DNA of 64,000 bases from assembly GCF_000355675.1 (NCBI RefSeq), contig NC_020888.1:593001-657000 (forward strand), read 5' to 3'. The translations under genes and the position numbers were made by a program. Positions within the stretch are counted from its first letter, which is position 1; each line of letters opens with the position of its first letter. Origin of the DNA: Thalassolituus oleivorans MIL-1 (GTDB lineage: Bacteria > Pseudomonadota > Gammaproteobacteria > Pseudomonadales > Oceanobacteraceae). Positions 55,180 through 62,705 of this stretch are shown here, piece after piece. Under the pieces are notes generated by a model, which saw nothing but the letters and a program-made list of their open reading frames with translations, was not told where the DNA came from and made no database searches.

Positions 55180-56691
55180 ATGACTGTGATCAAGCAAGAA
55201 GACCTGATCCAGAGCGTTGCAGACGCGCTGCAGTACATTTCGTACTACCATCCAAAAGATTTTATTGATGCAGTTCATGCTGCATACGAGCGTGAAGAAT
55301 CGAAAGCCGCGAAAGATGCGATGGCTCAAATTCTGATTAACTCGCGCATGTGTGCGATGGGTAAGCGTCCTATTTGTCAGGATACCGGTATTGTTACTGT
55401 GTTTTTAACGATTGGTATGGACGTTAAATTTGAAGGCGACATGAGTGTCGAAGATATGTGTAATGAAGGCGTTCGTCGCGCTTACACACATCCCGATAAC
55501 GTGCTTCGCGCCTCTGTATTGGCCGATCCCGATGGTAAGCGGGCCAACACTAAGGACAACACGCCTGCGATTATTCACATGAAACTGGTTCCGGGTAATA
55601 CAGTGGATGTGCATGTTGCGGCAAAAGGCGGTGGCTCTGAAGCTAAATCGAAGTTTGCGATGTTGAATCCATCGGATTCCATTGTTGATTGGGTATTAGA
55701 GCAAGTGCCCAAAATGGGTGCGGGCTGGTGTCCTCCGGGTATGCTAGGCATAGGCATCGGTGGTACTGCTGAGAAAGCCATGATGTTGGCGAAAGAAGCG
55801 TTGCTTGAGCCAGTGAATATTCAAGAGTTGCAAGCGCGCGGCGCGCAGAATCGCGCTGAAGAATTGCGTTTAGAGCTATACGAAAAAGTTAACAAGCTAG
55901 GTATCGGTGCTCAAGGTTTGGGCGGTTTAACTACAGTTCTCGATATCAAGGTGGCTGACTTCCCAACACACGCTGCGAACAAACCTGTGGCGATTATTCC
56001 TAACTGTGCTGCGACTCGCCATACGCATTTCGTATTGGATGGATCCGGTCCTGCGCAGTTGAAAGCACCAAAGCTAGAAGACTGGCCAGAAATTAGCTGG
56101 GAAGTCGGTGATAGCGTTCGTCGTGTTGACTTGAACACAGTGACGCCAGAAGACGTTAAAGATTGGAAAACAGGCGAAACTATTTTGCTATCAGGCAAGA
56201 TGCTGACTGGCCGTGATGCGGCACACAAGCGCATGGTTGAGATGATTGCTCGTGGTGAAGAGTTGCCGGTTGATCTGAAAGGGCGCTTTATATACTACGT
56301 CGGCCCCGTTGATCCTGTGCGCGAAGAAGTCGTTGGTCCTGCAGGTCCAACGACGGCAACACGTATGGATAAGTTCACCCGCACCGTTCTTGAGAAAACT
56401 GGCTTGCTGGGCATGATTGGTAAATCGGAACGCGGTGACATTGCTATCGAAGCGATTAAAGATAACGAAGCGGTTTATTTGATGGCTGTTGGTGGTGCTG
56501 CATATTTAGTATCCCAAGCGATTAAAGGCGCAGAAGTTGTTGGTTTTGCGGATCTGGGAATGGAGGCTATCTACGAATTTGATGTAGAAGACATGCCAGT
56601 AACCGTAGCTGTCGATACTAAAGGTGAGTCTGTGCATAAGACGGGTCCACAAGAGTGGTTTGCTCGTATCAATGCAACGGAAGTTAACTAA
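55180..56691 (+). CDS. fumA: Class I (iron-sulfur) fumarate hydratase
   Basis: A 503-residue single-chain class I fumarase interconverting fumarate and malate in the citric-acid cycle. The N-terminal alpha part has CQDTG (C66) and GAGWCPPGMLGIGIGG (C184); NCAATRHTHF (C276) is the third Cys for the [4Fe-4S] cluster. The C-terminal beta part starts near residue 325 (LLSGKMLTGRDAAHKRM) and includes YYVGPVDP and GPTTATRMDKF. This enzyme is oxygen-sensitive, in contrast to FumC. Confidence 0.95.
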   Translation: MTVIKQEDLIQSVADALQYISYYHPKDFIDAVHAAYEREESKAAKDAMAQILINSRMCAMGKRPICQDTGIVTVFLTIGMDVKFEGDMSVEDMCNEGVRRAYTHPDNVLRASVLADPDGKRANTKDNTPAIIHMKLVPGNTVDVHVAAKGGGSEAKSKFAMLNPSDSIVDWVLEQVPKMGAGWCPPGMLGIGIGGTAEKAMMLAKEALLEPVNIQELQARGAQNRAEELRLELYEKVNKLGIGAQGLGGLTTVLDIKVADFPTHAANKPVAIIPNCAATRHTHFVLDGSGPAQLKAPKLEDWPEISWEVGDSVRRVDLNTVTPEDVKDWKTGETILLSGKMLTGRDAAHKRMVEMIARGEELPVDLKGRFIYYVGPVDPVREEVVGPAGPTTATRMDKFTRTVLEKTGLLGMIGKSERGDIAIEAIKDNEAVYLMAVGGAAYLVSQAIKGAEVVGFADLGMEAIYEFDVEDMPVTVAVDTKGESVHKTGPQEWFARINATEVN

Positions 56692-56722
56692 TTCAGCACT
56701 AGGTTGAATCAGTAACGACAAG

Positions 56723-56746
56723 AAAGGAGCTTCGGCTCCTTTTTTA
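56723..56746 (+). terminator. Terminator of the fumarase gene
   Basis: AAAGGAGC-TTCG-GCTCCTTT with a stable UUCG loop and U-run, 32 nt after the stop. Confidence 0.88.
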
Positions 56747-56802
56747 TGCTTTATTAATGGCTCACTGAAAATATCTAGGCTTAGCGTCAGAAGGAATTTG
56801 AG

Positions 56803-57105
56803 ATGCGTAGAAGGTTATCAGATCAAGAATTACGGCAAGCGCTGAGTGAACTGTCGCAATGGCATACTCAGTTGATAGACGAGGCACAAAGCCTTACTCG
56901 TTCTTATCCGTTTAAAAACTTTATGGCGGCTCTGACGTTTGCTAATCGCATTGGCGAGCTGGCTGAATCCGCCAATCATCATCCGCAGCTCAACGTACAG
57001 TGGGGTCGTTTAGATATTTTCTGGTGGTCGCACGATGTTGGAGGTATTAGCACTTCCGACGTCGATCTAGCTCGTGCCAGCGACGCATTATTTAACACTT
57101 TATGA
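56803..57105 (+). CDS. phhB: Pterin-4a-carbinolamine dehydratase
   Basis: A 100-residue enzyme that dehydrates 4a-hydroxytetrahydropterin. The active-site region AESANHHPQLNVQWGRL holds the paired His; preceding FKNFMAALTFANRIGEL and following ISTSDVDLARASD complete the family pattern. No phenylalanine hydroxylase gene is adjacent, so it may serve another pterin role. Confidence 0.9.
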   Translation: MRRRLSDQELRQALSELSQWHTQLIDEAQSLTRSYPFKNFMAALTFANRIGELAESANHHPQLNVQWGRLDIFWWSHDVGGISTSDVDLARASDALFNTL

Positions 57106-57471
57106 GCCACCTGTAAGATAGGCTCATCCAATACAATGGCTTATTCGAATTTGATATCAGGAATTTCGTCATTGTTACTATCCGAAACAAATAATTATTT
57201 CTCTGGCGCTGTTCATTCTTAGTAACGACTTCTAGCTGACGCCCCTCCGCTCTCGTCAGAAAAACGGCGAATTTTTGTCTGCATTTTAATCAAAACTCTT
57301 CCCACCTCGGGTTAATACCGATCACTTTTTGACGTTGCATTATGAGATTTCTCTTTTAATTGAGAAACGGTTGTTTAATAAAAGGTTATAACTGACCCTC
57401 GGAACCGTCAGCTTTGAAATATCAACTATGCTCTGCAAAGCCCCCGTGGATTCCTGAAGAAAGGAAATTGC
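57106..57471. other. Leader/promoter region of the motor-like operon
   Basis: About 365 nt with no ORF of note. A TTGACG hexamer at 57329-57334 is followed by A+T-rich DNA, but a well-spaced -10 is not clear. A weak hairpin lies at 57107-57128. The last 80 nt are G+C-mixed and include GCAAAGCC (57435-57442); GAAAGGAA supplies the ribosome site for 57472. Confidence 0.4.
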
Positions 57472-58530
57472 ATGAACTTTCGACTATTTCTAACGGCGTT
57501 ATTCGCAACTTTTATAGCTGCGGCAAATGCCCAAGATAATGTTCCAGCACTAGATGCCGAAGTAGCTCCCTCCAGCTTGTATACCGGCTTTGAGCAGTTG
57601 TTGGACGATGATCAAACGCTTGTTTTAGAGGATTTAATTGATCTAGATCCAAATATTCGTCGCGTTGCTTTGTATCACAATGGTGATCGCTTACATCGTC
57701 AAATTCCGAAGCAAGTGCATTTGATGATCGAAAATAAACTGATGCATCGCATGATGGATAGTGAACGTTTTGAAGTTATTCAGTGTTTAGAATGCCGAAC
57801 TACTCAAGTGGCGATGAAAGCCGATAAGTTAGAGATATCTCATCCTGCGGAAGACAACCAATCGCTACGTAAGTTAGGCAAACAAGTACGTGCAGACGCA
57901 TTTATGTTTTGGAATGCCTCTGTGCATGAAAATAAATTCACCATTAATTTACGCATGGTAGATGCACGCGATAATAAATTATTGTGGATAAAAGAATATT
58001 CCAAGAAGACGACGCTAGAGCAAGAAACCGAAGGTTTTGACAGTGTTACTTATGAATTTACTGTAGGTGCCTGGGGTATCAGTGCAGAGCGCGATAATTC
58101 GGTTACTAACGCGACCGAAGATGTAAAAGGCATGACAGTATTTGGTATTCGTCGACGCGAGACCACGAGTTTAGACGACAGCATTGAGTACACGCTAGCA
58201 CTTGAGTACTTCAAAAACTTCTCTAATACCGACTATTTCGACGTGTCAGGTATCAACTTAGAGGGGCGGATTATTGCTGATATTCCTGCAATGGATTCGC
58301 TACTCGATACCAAAGTTTACATGGGAATAGGCCAATCATTTTATAACGATACTAACTCATTGGTGTTCCGTTTTGGTTTTGAATTTCCTTTCTTTAAAGA
58401 CGGCTTTGTTGATTATGGCGTGGTTTACATGCCTGAAGGTGATGCACGTTGGTTGGATGTTGCTGACTATGAACGTACCGGTAAATTTGGTGGTGCCAGC
58501 TACGATTTAACCCTTGGTTTACGGTTTTAG
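57472..58530 (+). CDS. FlgO/CsgG-fold exported protein with barrel-like C-terminus (motor-like operon gene 1)
   Basis: A 352-residue protein with a signal peptide (cleavage near AANAQ, 21). Residues about 60-180 have the order of a CsgG/FlgO/TolB-type domain: RRVALYHNGDRLHRQIPKQV, a helix, SERFEVIQC, LGKQVRADAFMFWNASVHEN, then FTINLRMVDARDNKLLWIKEY. The rest (from about 190) is a set of amphipathic strands (YTLALEYFKNF, VFRFGFEFPFF, YGVVYMPEG) ending YDLTLGLRF, as in outer-membrane barrels with terminal Phe. FlgO belongs to the flagellar basal disk, so a related ring or anchor role is inferred. It is separated from the next gene by a few bases. Confidence 0.55.
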   Translation: MNFRLFLTALFATFIAAANAQDNVPALDAEVAPSSLYTGFEQLLDDDQTLVLEDLIDLDPNIRRVALYHNGDRLHRQIPKQVHLMIENKLMHRMMDSERFEVIQCLECRTTQVAMKADKLEISHPAEDNQSLRKLGKQVRADAFMFWNASVHENKFTINLRMVDARDNKLLWIKEYSKKTTLEQETEGFDSVTYEFTVGAWGISAERDNSVTNATEDVKGMTVFGIRRRETTSLDDSIEYTLALEYFKNFSNTDYFDVSGINLEGRIIADIPAMDSLLDTKVYMGIGQSFYNDTNSLVFRFGFEFPFFKDGFVDYGVVYMPEGDARWLDVADYERTGKFGGASYDLTLGLRF

Positions 58531-58538
58531 GAATGACT

Positions 58539-59210
58539 ATGAAGAATTTAACGCTACTCATTTCTGCGATCGCACTGGTTAGTTGTTTATCAGGTTGCAG
58601 TTACGAACGATCAAATCGCATGCTCAAAGGCTATGGCAATTCTGAATGGACGGAAGAAACGAAAGCCGCTCCTGAATCAGAAGAAATTACCTTGCAAAAA
58701 GTAGCCGAACAGGCAAAAAAACAACATGGACTGATGCATATTCATCGCTATGGCGAAGGCTACGATATCCTACTGACCTTGGATGCCGGCGATAGCGATG
58801 TGAAGTTTGTTATGGATTTACCATCCAGTAATGAAGAAAAAGCCTCGGGTGATCCTCTTATAAGCGATGATGCTGAACAGAGTGCTGAGGACAAAGCGCT
58901 GGCAGAACAAGGCGCGGCAGCCAATGAAATTGAAGATGCGCAAGCGCGTAAAATCGCCAGTATTGAAGGAATGACTAAGCACATTCTCAATGCTCAAAGC
59001 CTATTTTATAAAAAGCAGTATTGGGATGCCTTAGATGAAACCAATGCAGCGTTGGATAAAGTTCCTGATTCAGCTCAAGCCCACGCATTAAAAGGCAGTA
59101 TCTACTATAAAATGGGCTTGGTTGCCGAAGCACGTACCAGCTGGGAAGAGGCTTTACGTCTAGATCCAGAGTTGGATCAAGTTAAAGCCAGTTTAGCGCG
59201 ATTACGCTGA
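58539..59210 (+). CDS. TPR-repeat lipoprotein (motor-like operon gene 2)
   Basis: About 223 residues from ATG 58539 (AGGA six bases upstream). Lipobox LSGC near residue 19. An acidic, low-complexity middle (DDAEQSAEDKALAEQ) precedes two TPR-type helix pairs (LFYKKQYWDALDETNAALDKVPD and AHALKGSIYYKMGL..., about 145-220). The lipoprotein would sit in the outer or inner membrane and offer a protein-binding platform. TPR lipoproteins (PilF-like) assist ring assembly in other envelope machines. Confidence 0.65.
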   Translation: MKNLTLLISAIALVSCLSGCSYERSNRMLKGYGNSEWTEETKAAPESEEITLQKVAEQAKKQHGLMHIHRYGEGYDILLTLDAGDSDVKFVMDLPSSNEEKASGDPLISDDAEQSAEDKALAEQGAAANEIEDAQARKIASIEGMTKHILNAQSLFYKKQYWDALDETNAALDKVPDSAQAHALKGSIYYKMGLVAEARTSWEEALRLDPELDQVKASLARLR

Positions 59211-59220
59211 GGAGATGGTG

Positions 59221-61155
59221 ATGAAAGTATTATCGAAATCTCTCTTAGTATTGCCACTACTGTTTATTAGCAGCTTACTTCAGGCAGAAGAAGCCTATGA
59301 AGTACCGGTTAAAAAAGACGAAGTTGAGGAAGCGCGCTTTAAAAATGAAATGGAAGCGCGTTTGGGGCGCGATATCCAAGCCTATCTTGGCGAAGATCGA
59401 TTTATTATTCAGGTGGATGCCATTTTAGAGCGCACACGTTCGGTTGTTAAGCAGGAGGGGACTCCAGCAAAAGCAGCGCCTGATTTACCAAGTAAGCCGC
59501 AAGTCGGCTCTCGTATTTCACTGCAACCGGTAGAAACTATTAATCCCGCCGATTATGAAGAGCTACCAGGTTTGCCCGTCAACGAACTGCCGCTGTTAAT
59601 GGAAAATCAACAGCAGATGCAAACCTTGCAGCAGCAAGTGCGCAAATTACAACAAGAGCGCGATGCTGTCAGTGAGTATGCAGACCAATTAAAAGAGGCG
59701 GCAAATCAGAGCTCGCCCGCGACCAAAGCAACAGAAAAAACGATTGGTTATCGCAATGTTATTAAGAAGTTAACGATTACCTTAGTGGTTGATAACACCT
59801 TGAAAGATGAACAGGTGGAATTTCTCAAAAATTTAATTACGCGAAAATCTCAACTTAATGAATTGCGTGGCGACACCTTAAATGTTGTGCGCACAGAATT
59901 TAATCGCATAGAACCAAAACCCAGTGTGCAGAGCTTTTGGGAGCAATATGGTCCATGGATTTGGCTCGCTTCCATGCTCCTGGTGGCACTACTGACCGTT
60001 GCTCTGTTCTTCGCTCTTTGGCGTCGTATTCTACGCGTTGGCGAAACGGCCAATAATCGTCCATTAGCGCATGCTGCCGAATTGATCACAGATGCAAATG
60101 CCGCTGCTAATAGCACAAATAATGCAACGAACAGCCATGCCGAAGACGAAAAGGCCCAGCTTAAATATCGTATTAACGAGGCTCGACAGAAGCTTGTTAG
60201 CCAAGGCTTATCGCAGCCGCATCGTTTTCAACAGGGCGTCGCGCAAGCATTGCAGAGTGCACAAGCATTTGAGGTTGCCGCCTTATCAATGACCATGGGA
60301 AAGGGCTTGTTTGCTAGCTTGGCGCCGCAAGTGACGCCCACTCAATGGCAACAAATTGATGACATGCTGAAAGAAGGCAATTGGAGTGAGTCACAATTGC
60401 TGGAAGGTATGGAGCAATTTACCGAGCGCTTGACCAAACAAACGGATGAGCATAATGATAATGCACCATTCTCTTTTTTAAGTAAGTTAAATGATTCTCA
60501 GGTCTTATATTTAATTAAAGACGAAGATACTCGCATTAAAGCGCTCGTGATGTCGCAGTTGCCGGCGCAACGAGCAGCCGACATGTTTTTACGTCTTAGT
60601 GAAAAAGAGTTGGCCAATGTTGCTTTTGAATTAGGTCAGTTTGAAAGTTTACCTGTATCAGCATTTAAAGATGTGGCTGATCGCTTGGCGCGTGCTTCAT
60701 TGACCGTCCCTTCTTTTGAGAATATATCCGCGGACGGCTTATCAGTGCTTATTCGCATGTTGGATAGCATGACAATGACCGAAGAAACGCGATTGCTTAA
60801 AACACTGAAATCTGAAAAACCAGAAACCTACTACCGCCTGAGACAGGTCTATTTTACCTTTGCGGATTTAGCGCGGACTCCAGATCGTGTGATATCCAAC
60901 GAATTGCGCGAGTTGGATCGAGGCGTATTGGCGAGTGCGCTATGTCATAGCTCTATTGAGTTTAAACGACATGTTCTTGCCGCCTTACCACAAAAATTAC
61001 GTGCAGGCGTGATCGCAGAATTGAAAGTTGCAGAAAGCGAAAATAGTACCGAAGTTATAGAGCAAGCACGTTTAAATATTGTACAGGCGATGCGCGCCGT
61101 TATTCGGGCTGGTCGTTTCTCAATGGATGAACTGGTTCAGATCTCACAGGGGTAA
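59221..61155 (+). CDS. FliF-FliG-like fusion protein (motor-like operon gene 3)
   Basis: About 644 residues from ATG 59221, six bases after GAGGAG. A signal peptide (1-22) replaces the first FliF helix. Residues about 35-70 (FKNEMEARLGRDIQAYLGEDRF and IIQVDAILE) match the start of the FliF RBM3 ring-building motif. A Gln-rich insert follows. Residues about 180-240 (VIKKLTITLVVDN ... RGDTLNVVRTEFN) match the end of that domain, directly before the membrane helix (about 244-268), equal to FliF TM2. The cytoplasmic part has a linker (275-310) and, from about 415, a FliG-like repeat region (FLSKLNDSQVLYLIKDED, VMSQLPAQRAADMFLRL) to the end. FliF RBM1/RBM2 and the FliF FliG-binding tail are absent. 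A rotor-like ring is inferred. Confidence 0.6.
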   Translation: MKVLSKSLLVLPLLFISSLLQAEEAYEVPVKKDEVEEARFKNEMEARLGRDIQAYLGEDRFIIQVDAILERTRSVVKQEGTPAKAAPDLPSKPQVGSRISLQPVETINPADYEELPGLPVNELPLLMENQQQMQTLQQQVRKLQQERDAVSEYADQLKEAANQSSPATKATEKTIGYRNVIKKLTITLVVDNTLKDEQVEFLKNLITRKSQLNELRGDTLNVVRTEFNRIEPKPSVQSFWEQYGPWIWLASMLLVALLTVALFFALWRRILRVGETANNRPLAHAAELITDANAAANSTNNATNSHAEDEKAQLKYRINEARQKLVSQGLSQPHRFQQGVAQALQSAQAFEVAALSMTMGKGLFASLAPQVTPTQWQQIDDMLKEGNWSESQLLEGMEQFTERLTKQTDEHNDNAPFSFLSKLNDSQVLYLIKDEDTRIKALVMSQLPAQRAADMFLRLSEKELANVAFELGQFESLPVSAFKDVADRLARASLTVPSFENISADGLSVLIRMLDSMTMTEETRLLKTLKSEKPETYYRLRQVYFTFADLARTPDRVISNELRELDRGVLASALCHSSIEFKRHVLAALPQKLRAGVIAELKVAESENSTEVIEQARLNIVQAMRAVIRAGRFSMDELVQISQG

Positions 61156-61161
61156 GCTATC

Positions 61162-61968
61162 GTGTTCCGTTTTTCCTTTAGTACCTTAATTGGGTTTTGT
61201 GCTGGTATTGGTTTATTTATCTTCGCGGTAATGAGCTCGACCAGTAACTATCAAATATTCGTCAGTATTTCGAGTTTGGCGTTGGTTTTGGGTAGTACGT
61301 TAGCCGCGTCATTAATTAGTTATTCGACGATGGATGTGCTCTGCGCAGTAAAAAGTATGATGCAGACATTCCTGCATTCGCCGACTTCACAACGGCATTT
61401 ACGTGAGATTGCCCAGCGCTTTGTCGATTGGAGTACGATTTATCGGCAAGGAGGCGTTGCCGCTTTGGAGTCGTCGTTAACCCCTGCAGATTTAAAAGAT
61501 GAATATGTTCGCGACGGCATAGAAATGATCGGTGCTGGCTATAAAAATCATGATATCCGTATTTTATTGACCGATCAGATGGATGCTACTTGGCAGCGTC
61601 ATACCTTGGAATCTAAGGTATTGAATACTATGGCCGTGTATTCTCCGGGGTTCGGCATGGTGGGCACCATTGTTGGTTTGATCATTATGCTGGACAATCT
61701 TAATGGTGATATGGCGGGATTAGGTAAGGGCTTGGCACTTGCATTAATTACCACCTTGTATGGTGTGGTTTTAGCTAACCTATTTTTTAAACCTGCAGCG
61801 AATCAGGTAACCGAAAAGCAAGAGACCATGTACTTTCGCCATCAATTGATCATGGAGGGCTTTGTTCTATTGGCTGAGAAACGCGACGCCCTTTACATTC
61901 AAGATCGGTTAAATGCTTATTTAAGGCCGAATGCGCGCATGAAAGCATTGATTGAGGAGCTTGAATGA
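61162..61968 (+). CDS. MotA-like stator protein (motor-like operon gene 4)
   Basis: A 268-residue protein from GTG 61162 (AGGGG upstream). Four membrane helices in MotA order: 8-27, 35-55 (ALVLGSTLAASLIS), a long cytoplasmic loop of about 110 residues with charged helices (QRHLREIAQRF, IRILLTDQMD), then YSPGFGMVGTIVGLIIM (about 155-171) with the functional Pro-Gly of MotA/PomA TM3, and LALALITTLYGVVLANLFF (TM4). The loop is where MotA contacts FliG. Shorter than E. coli MotA and close to PomA length. It is not the long-tailed ZorA type. Confidence 0.8.
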   Translation: MFRFSFSTLIGFCAGIGLFIFAVMSSTSNYQIFVSISSLALVLGSTLAASLISYSTMDVLCAVKSMMQTFLHSPTSQRHLREIAQRFVDWSTIYRQGGVAALESSLTPADLKDEYVRDGIEMIGAGYKNHDIRILLTDQMDATWQRHTLESKVLNTMAVYSPGFGMVGTIVGLIIMLDNLNGDMAGLGKGLALALITTLYGVVLANLFFKPAANQVTEKQETMYFRHQLIMEGFVLLAEKRDALYIQDRLNAYLRPNARMKALIEELE

Positions 61969-62645
61969 ATCACGCCGCGAAACAGCGTGGCCTGCGTCGT
62001 CGTCGCCCCAATTATGATGATTCGTCGAGTTCGTGGCTGGTTACCTATTCGGATGCCATTACGTTATTACTCGCATTTTTTGTCATGATTTTATCCGTAT
62101 CCGATTTAAATCAAGGCAAGGTTGAGGCTTTGCAGCAAGGCTTAGCTGAGGTAAATGCCTCACAACAACCAACGACTCCATTTACTGATATCAAGCGCGG
62201 TTTAGACGACTTTGTGAAGGAGAATGGGCTCGAAGATCAGGTCAGTGTTACGTTAGATCAACGTGGTGTGCAAATTGAATTTGCCAATGTAGCGCTCTAC
62301 GATTCTGGATCCGCAGACTTAAAAGATAATGCCCTGCCTTTATTGCAAGAGTTAAGTCGGGTTATCCGTGATGTCAGTGGTGACAGCCACATGGTCGAGG
62401 TCGAAGGGCATACCGATGACGTACCGATAACAACCGAACAGTTCCCATCGAACTGGGAGTTGTCTTCTGCAAGAGCGACCCATGTGGTTAAGTATCTTTT
62501 AGCCTCCGGTATTGCCAAAGAGCGCTTAAAAGCGTCAGGTTTTGCCGATAGCCGGCCTAAGCCCGTTGCGGAGGGTGAAAGCGAAAGCCTAGAACAGCAG
62601 CGCAAAGACAATCGTCGGGTTGTGGTAGCCGTGCGCAGGTATTAA
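61965..62645 (+). CDS. MotB-like stator protein with OmpA peptidoglycan-binding domain (motor-like operon gene 5)
   Basis: A 226-residue protein. A basic, cytoplasmic N-terminus (RGLRRRRPNYDD), one membrane helix with WLVTYSDAITLLLAFFVMI (24-42) in which D30 matches the proton-channel Asp of MotB, then a short linker and an OmpA/MotB domain (about 100-225): VEVEGHTDDVPITTEQFPSNW and ELSSARATHVVKYL, GFADSRPKP. It overlaps the MotA-like gene by 4 nt. It should form an ion-driven stator anchored to the wall. Confidence 0.88.
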   Translation: MNHAAKQRGLRRRRPNYDDSSSSWLVTYSDAITLLLAFFVMILSVSDLNQGKVEALQQGLAEVNASQQPTTPFTDIKRGLDDFVKENGLEDQVSVTLDQRGVQIEFANVALYDSGSADLKDNALPLLQELSRVIRDVSGDSHMVEVEGHTDDVPITTEQFPSNWELSSARATHVVKYLLASGIAKERLKASGFADSRPKPVAEGESESLEQQRKDNRRVVVAVRRY

Positions 62646-62665
62646 TGATTAAAACGCATAGAGAC

Positions 62666-62691
62666 AACAAAGGGGCCGAAGCCCCTTTGTT
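62666..62691. terminator. Terminator between motB-like gene and phoX
   Basis: AACAAAGGGGC-CGAA-GCCCCTTTGTT, an 11-bp stem with U-rich flank, between convergent genes. Confidence 0.85.
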
Positions 62692-62705
62692 ATTTTATAC
62701 AGGAA

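Noticed and set aside
57429-57455. Possible c-di-GMP (GEMM) riboswitch before the motor-like operon
   Set aside because: GCAAAGCC followed by a C-rich stretch resembles the 3' part of the GEMM core, but the upstream GGCAAACC strand and the tetraloop-receptor stem are not present at the expected distance.
61162-62645. Zorya-type (ZorA/ZorB) anti-phage system
   Set aside because: ZorA has a long cytoplasmic helical tail and is followed by zorC/zorD or zorE. Here the MotA-like protein ends at 268 residues, no helicase or nuclease gene is near, and FliF/FliG-like and FlgO-like genes precede it.
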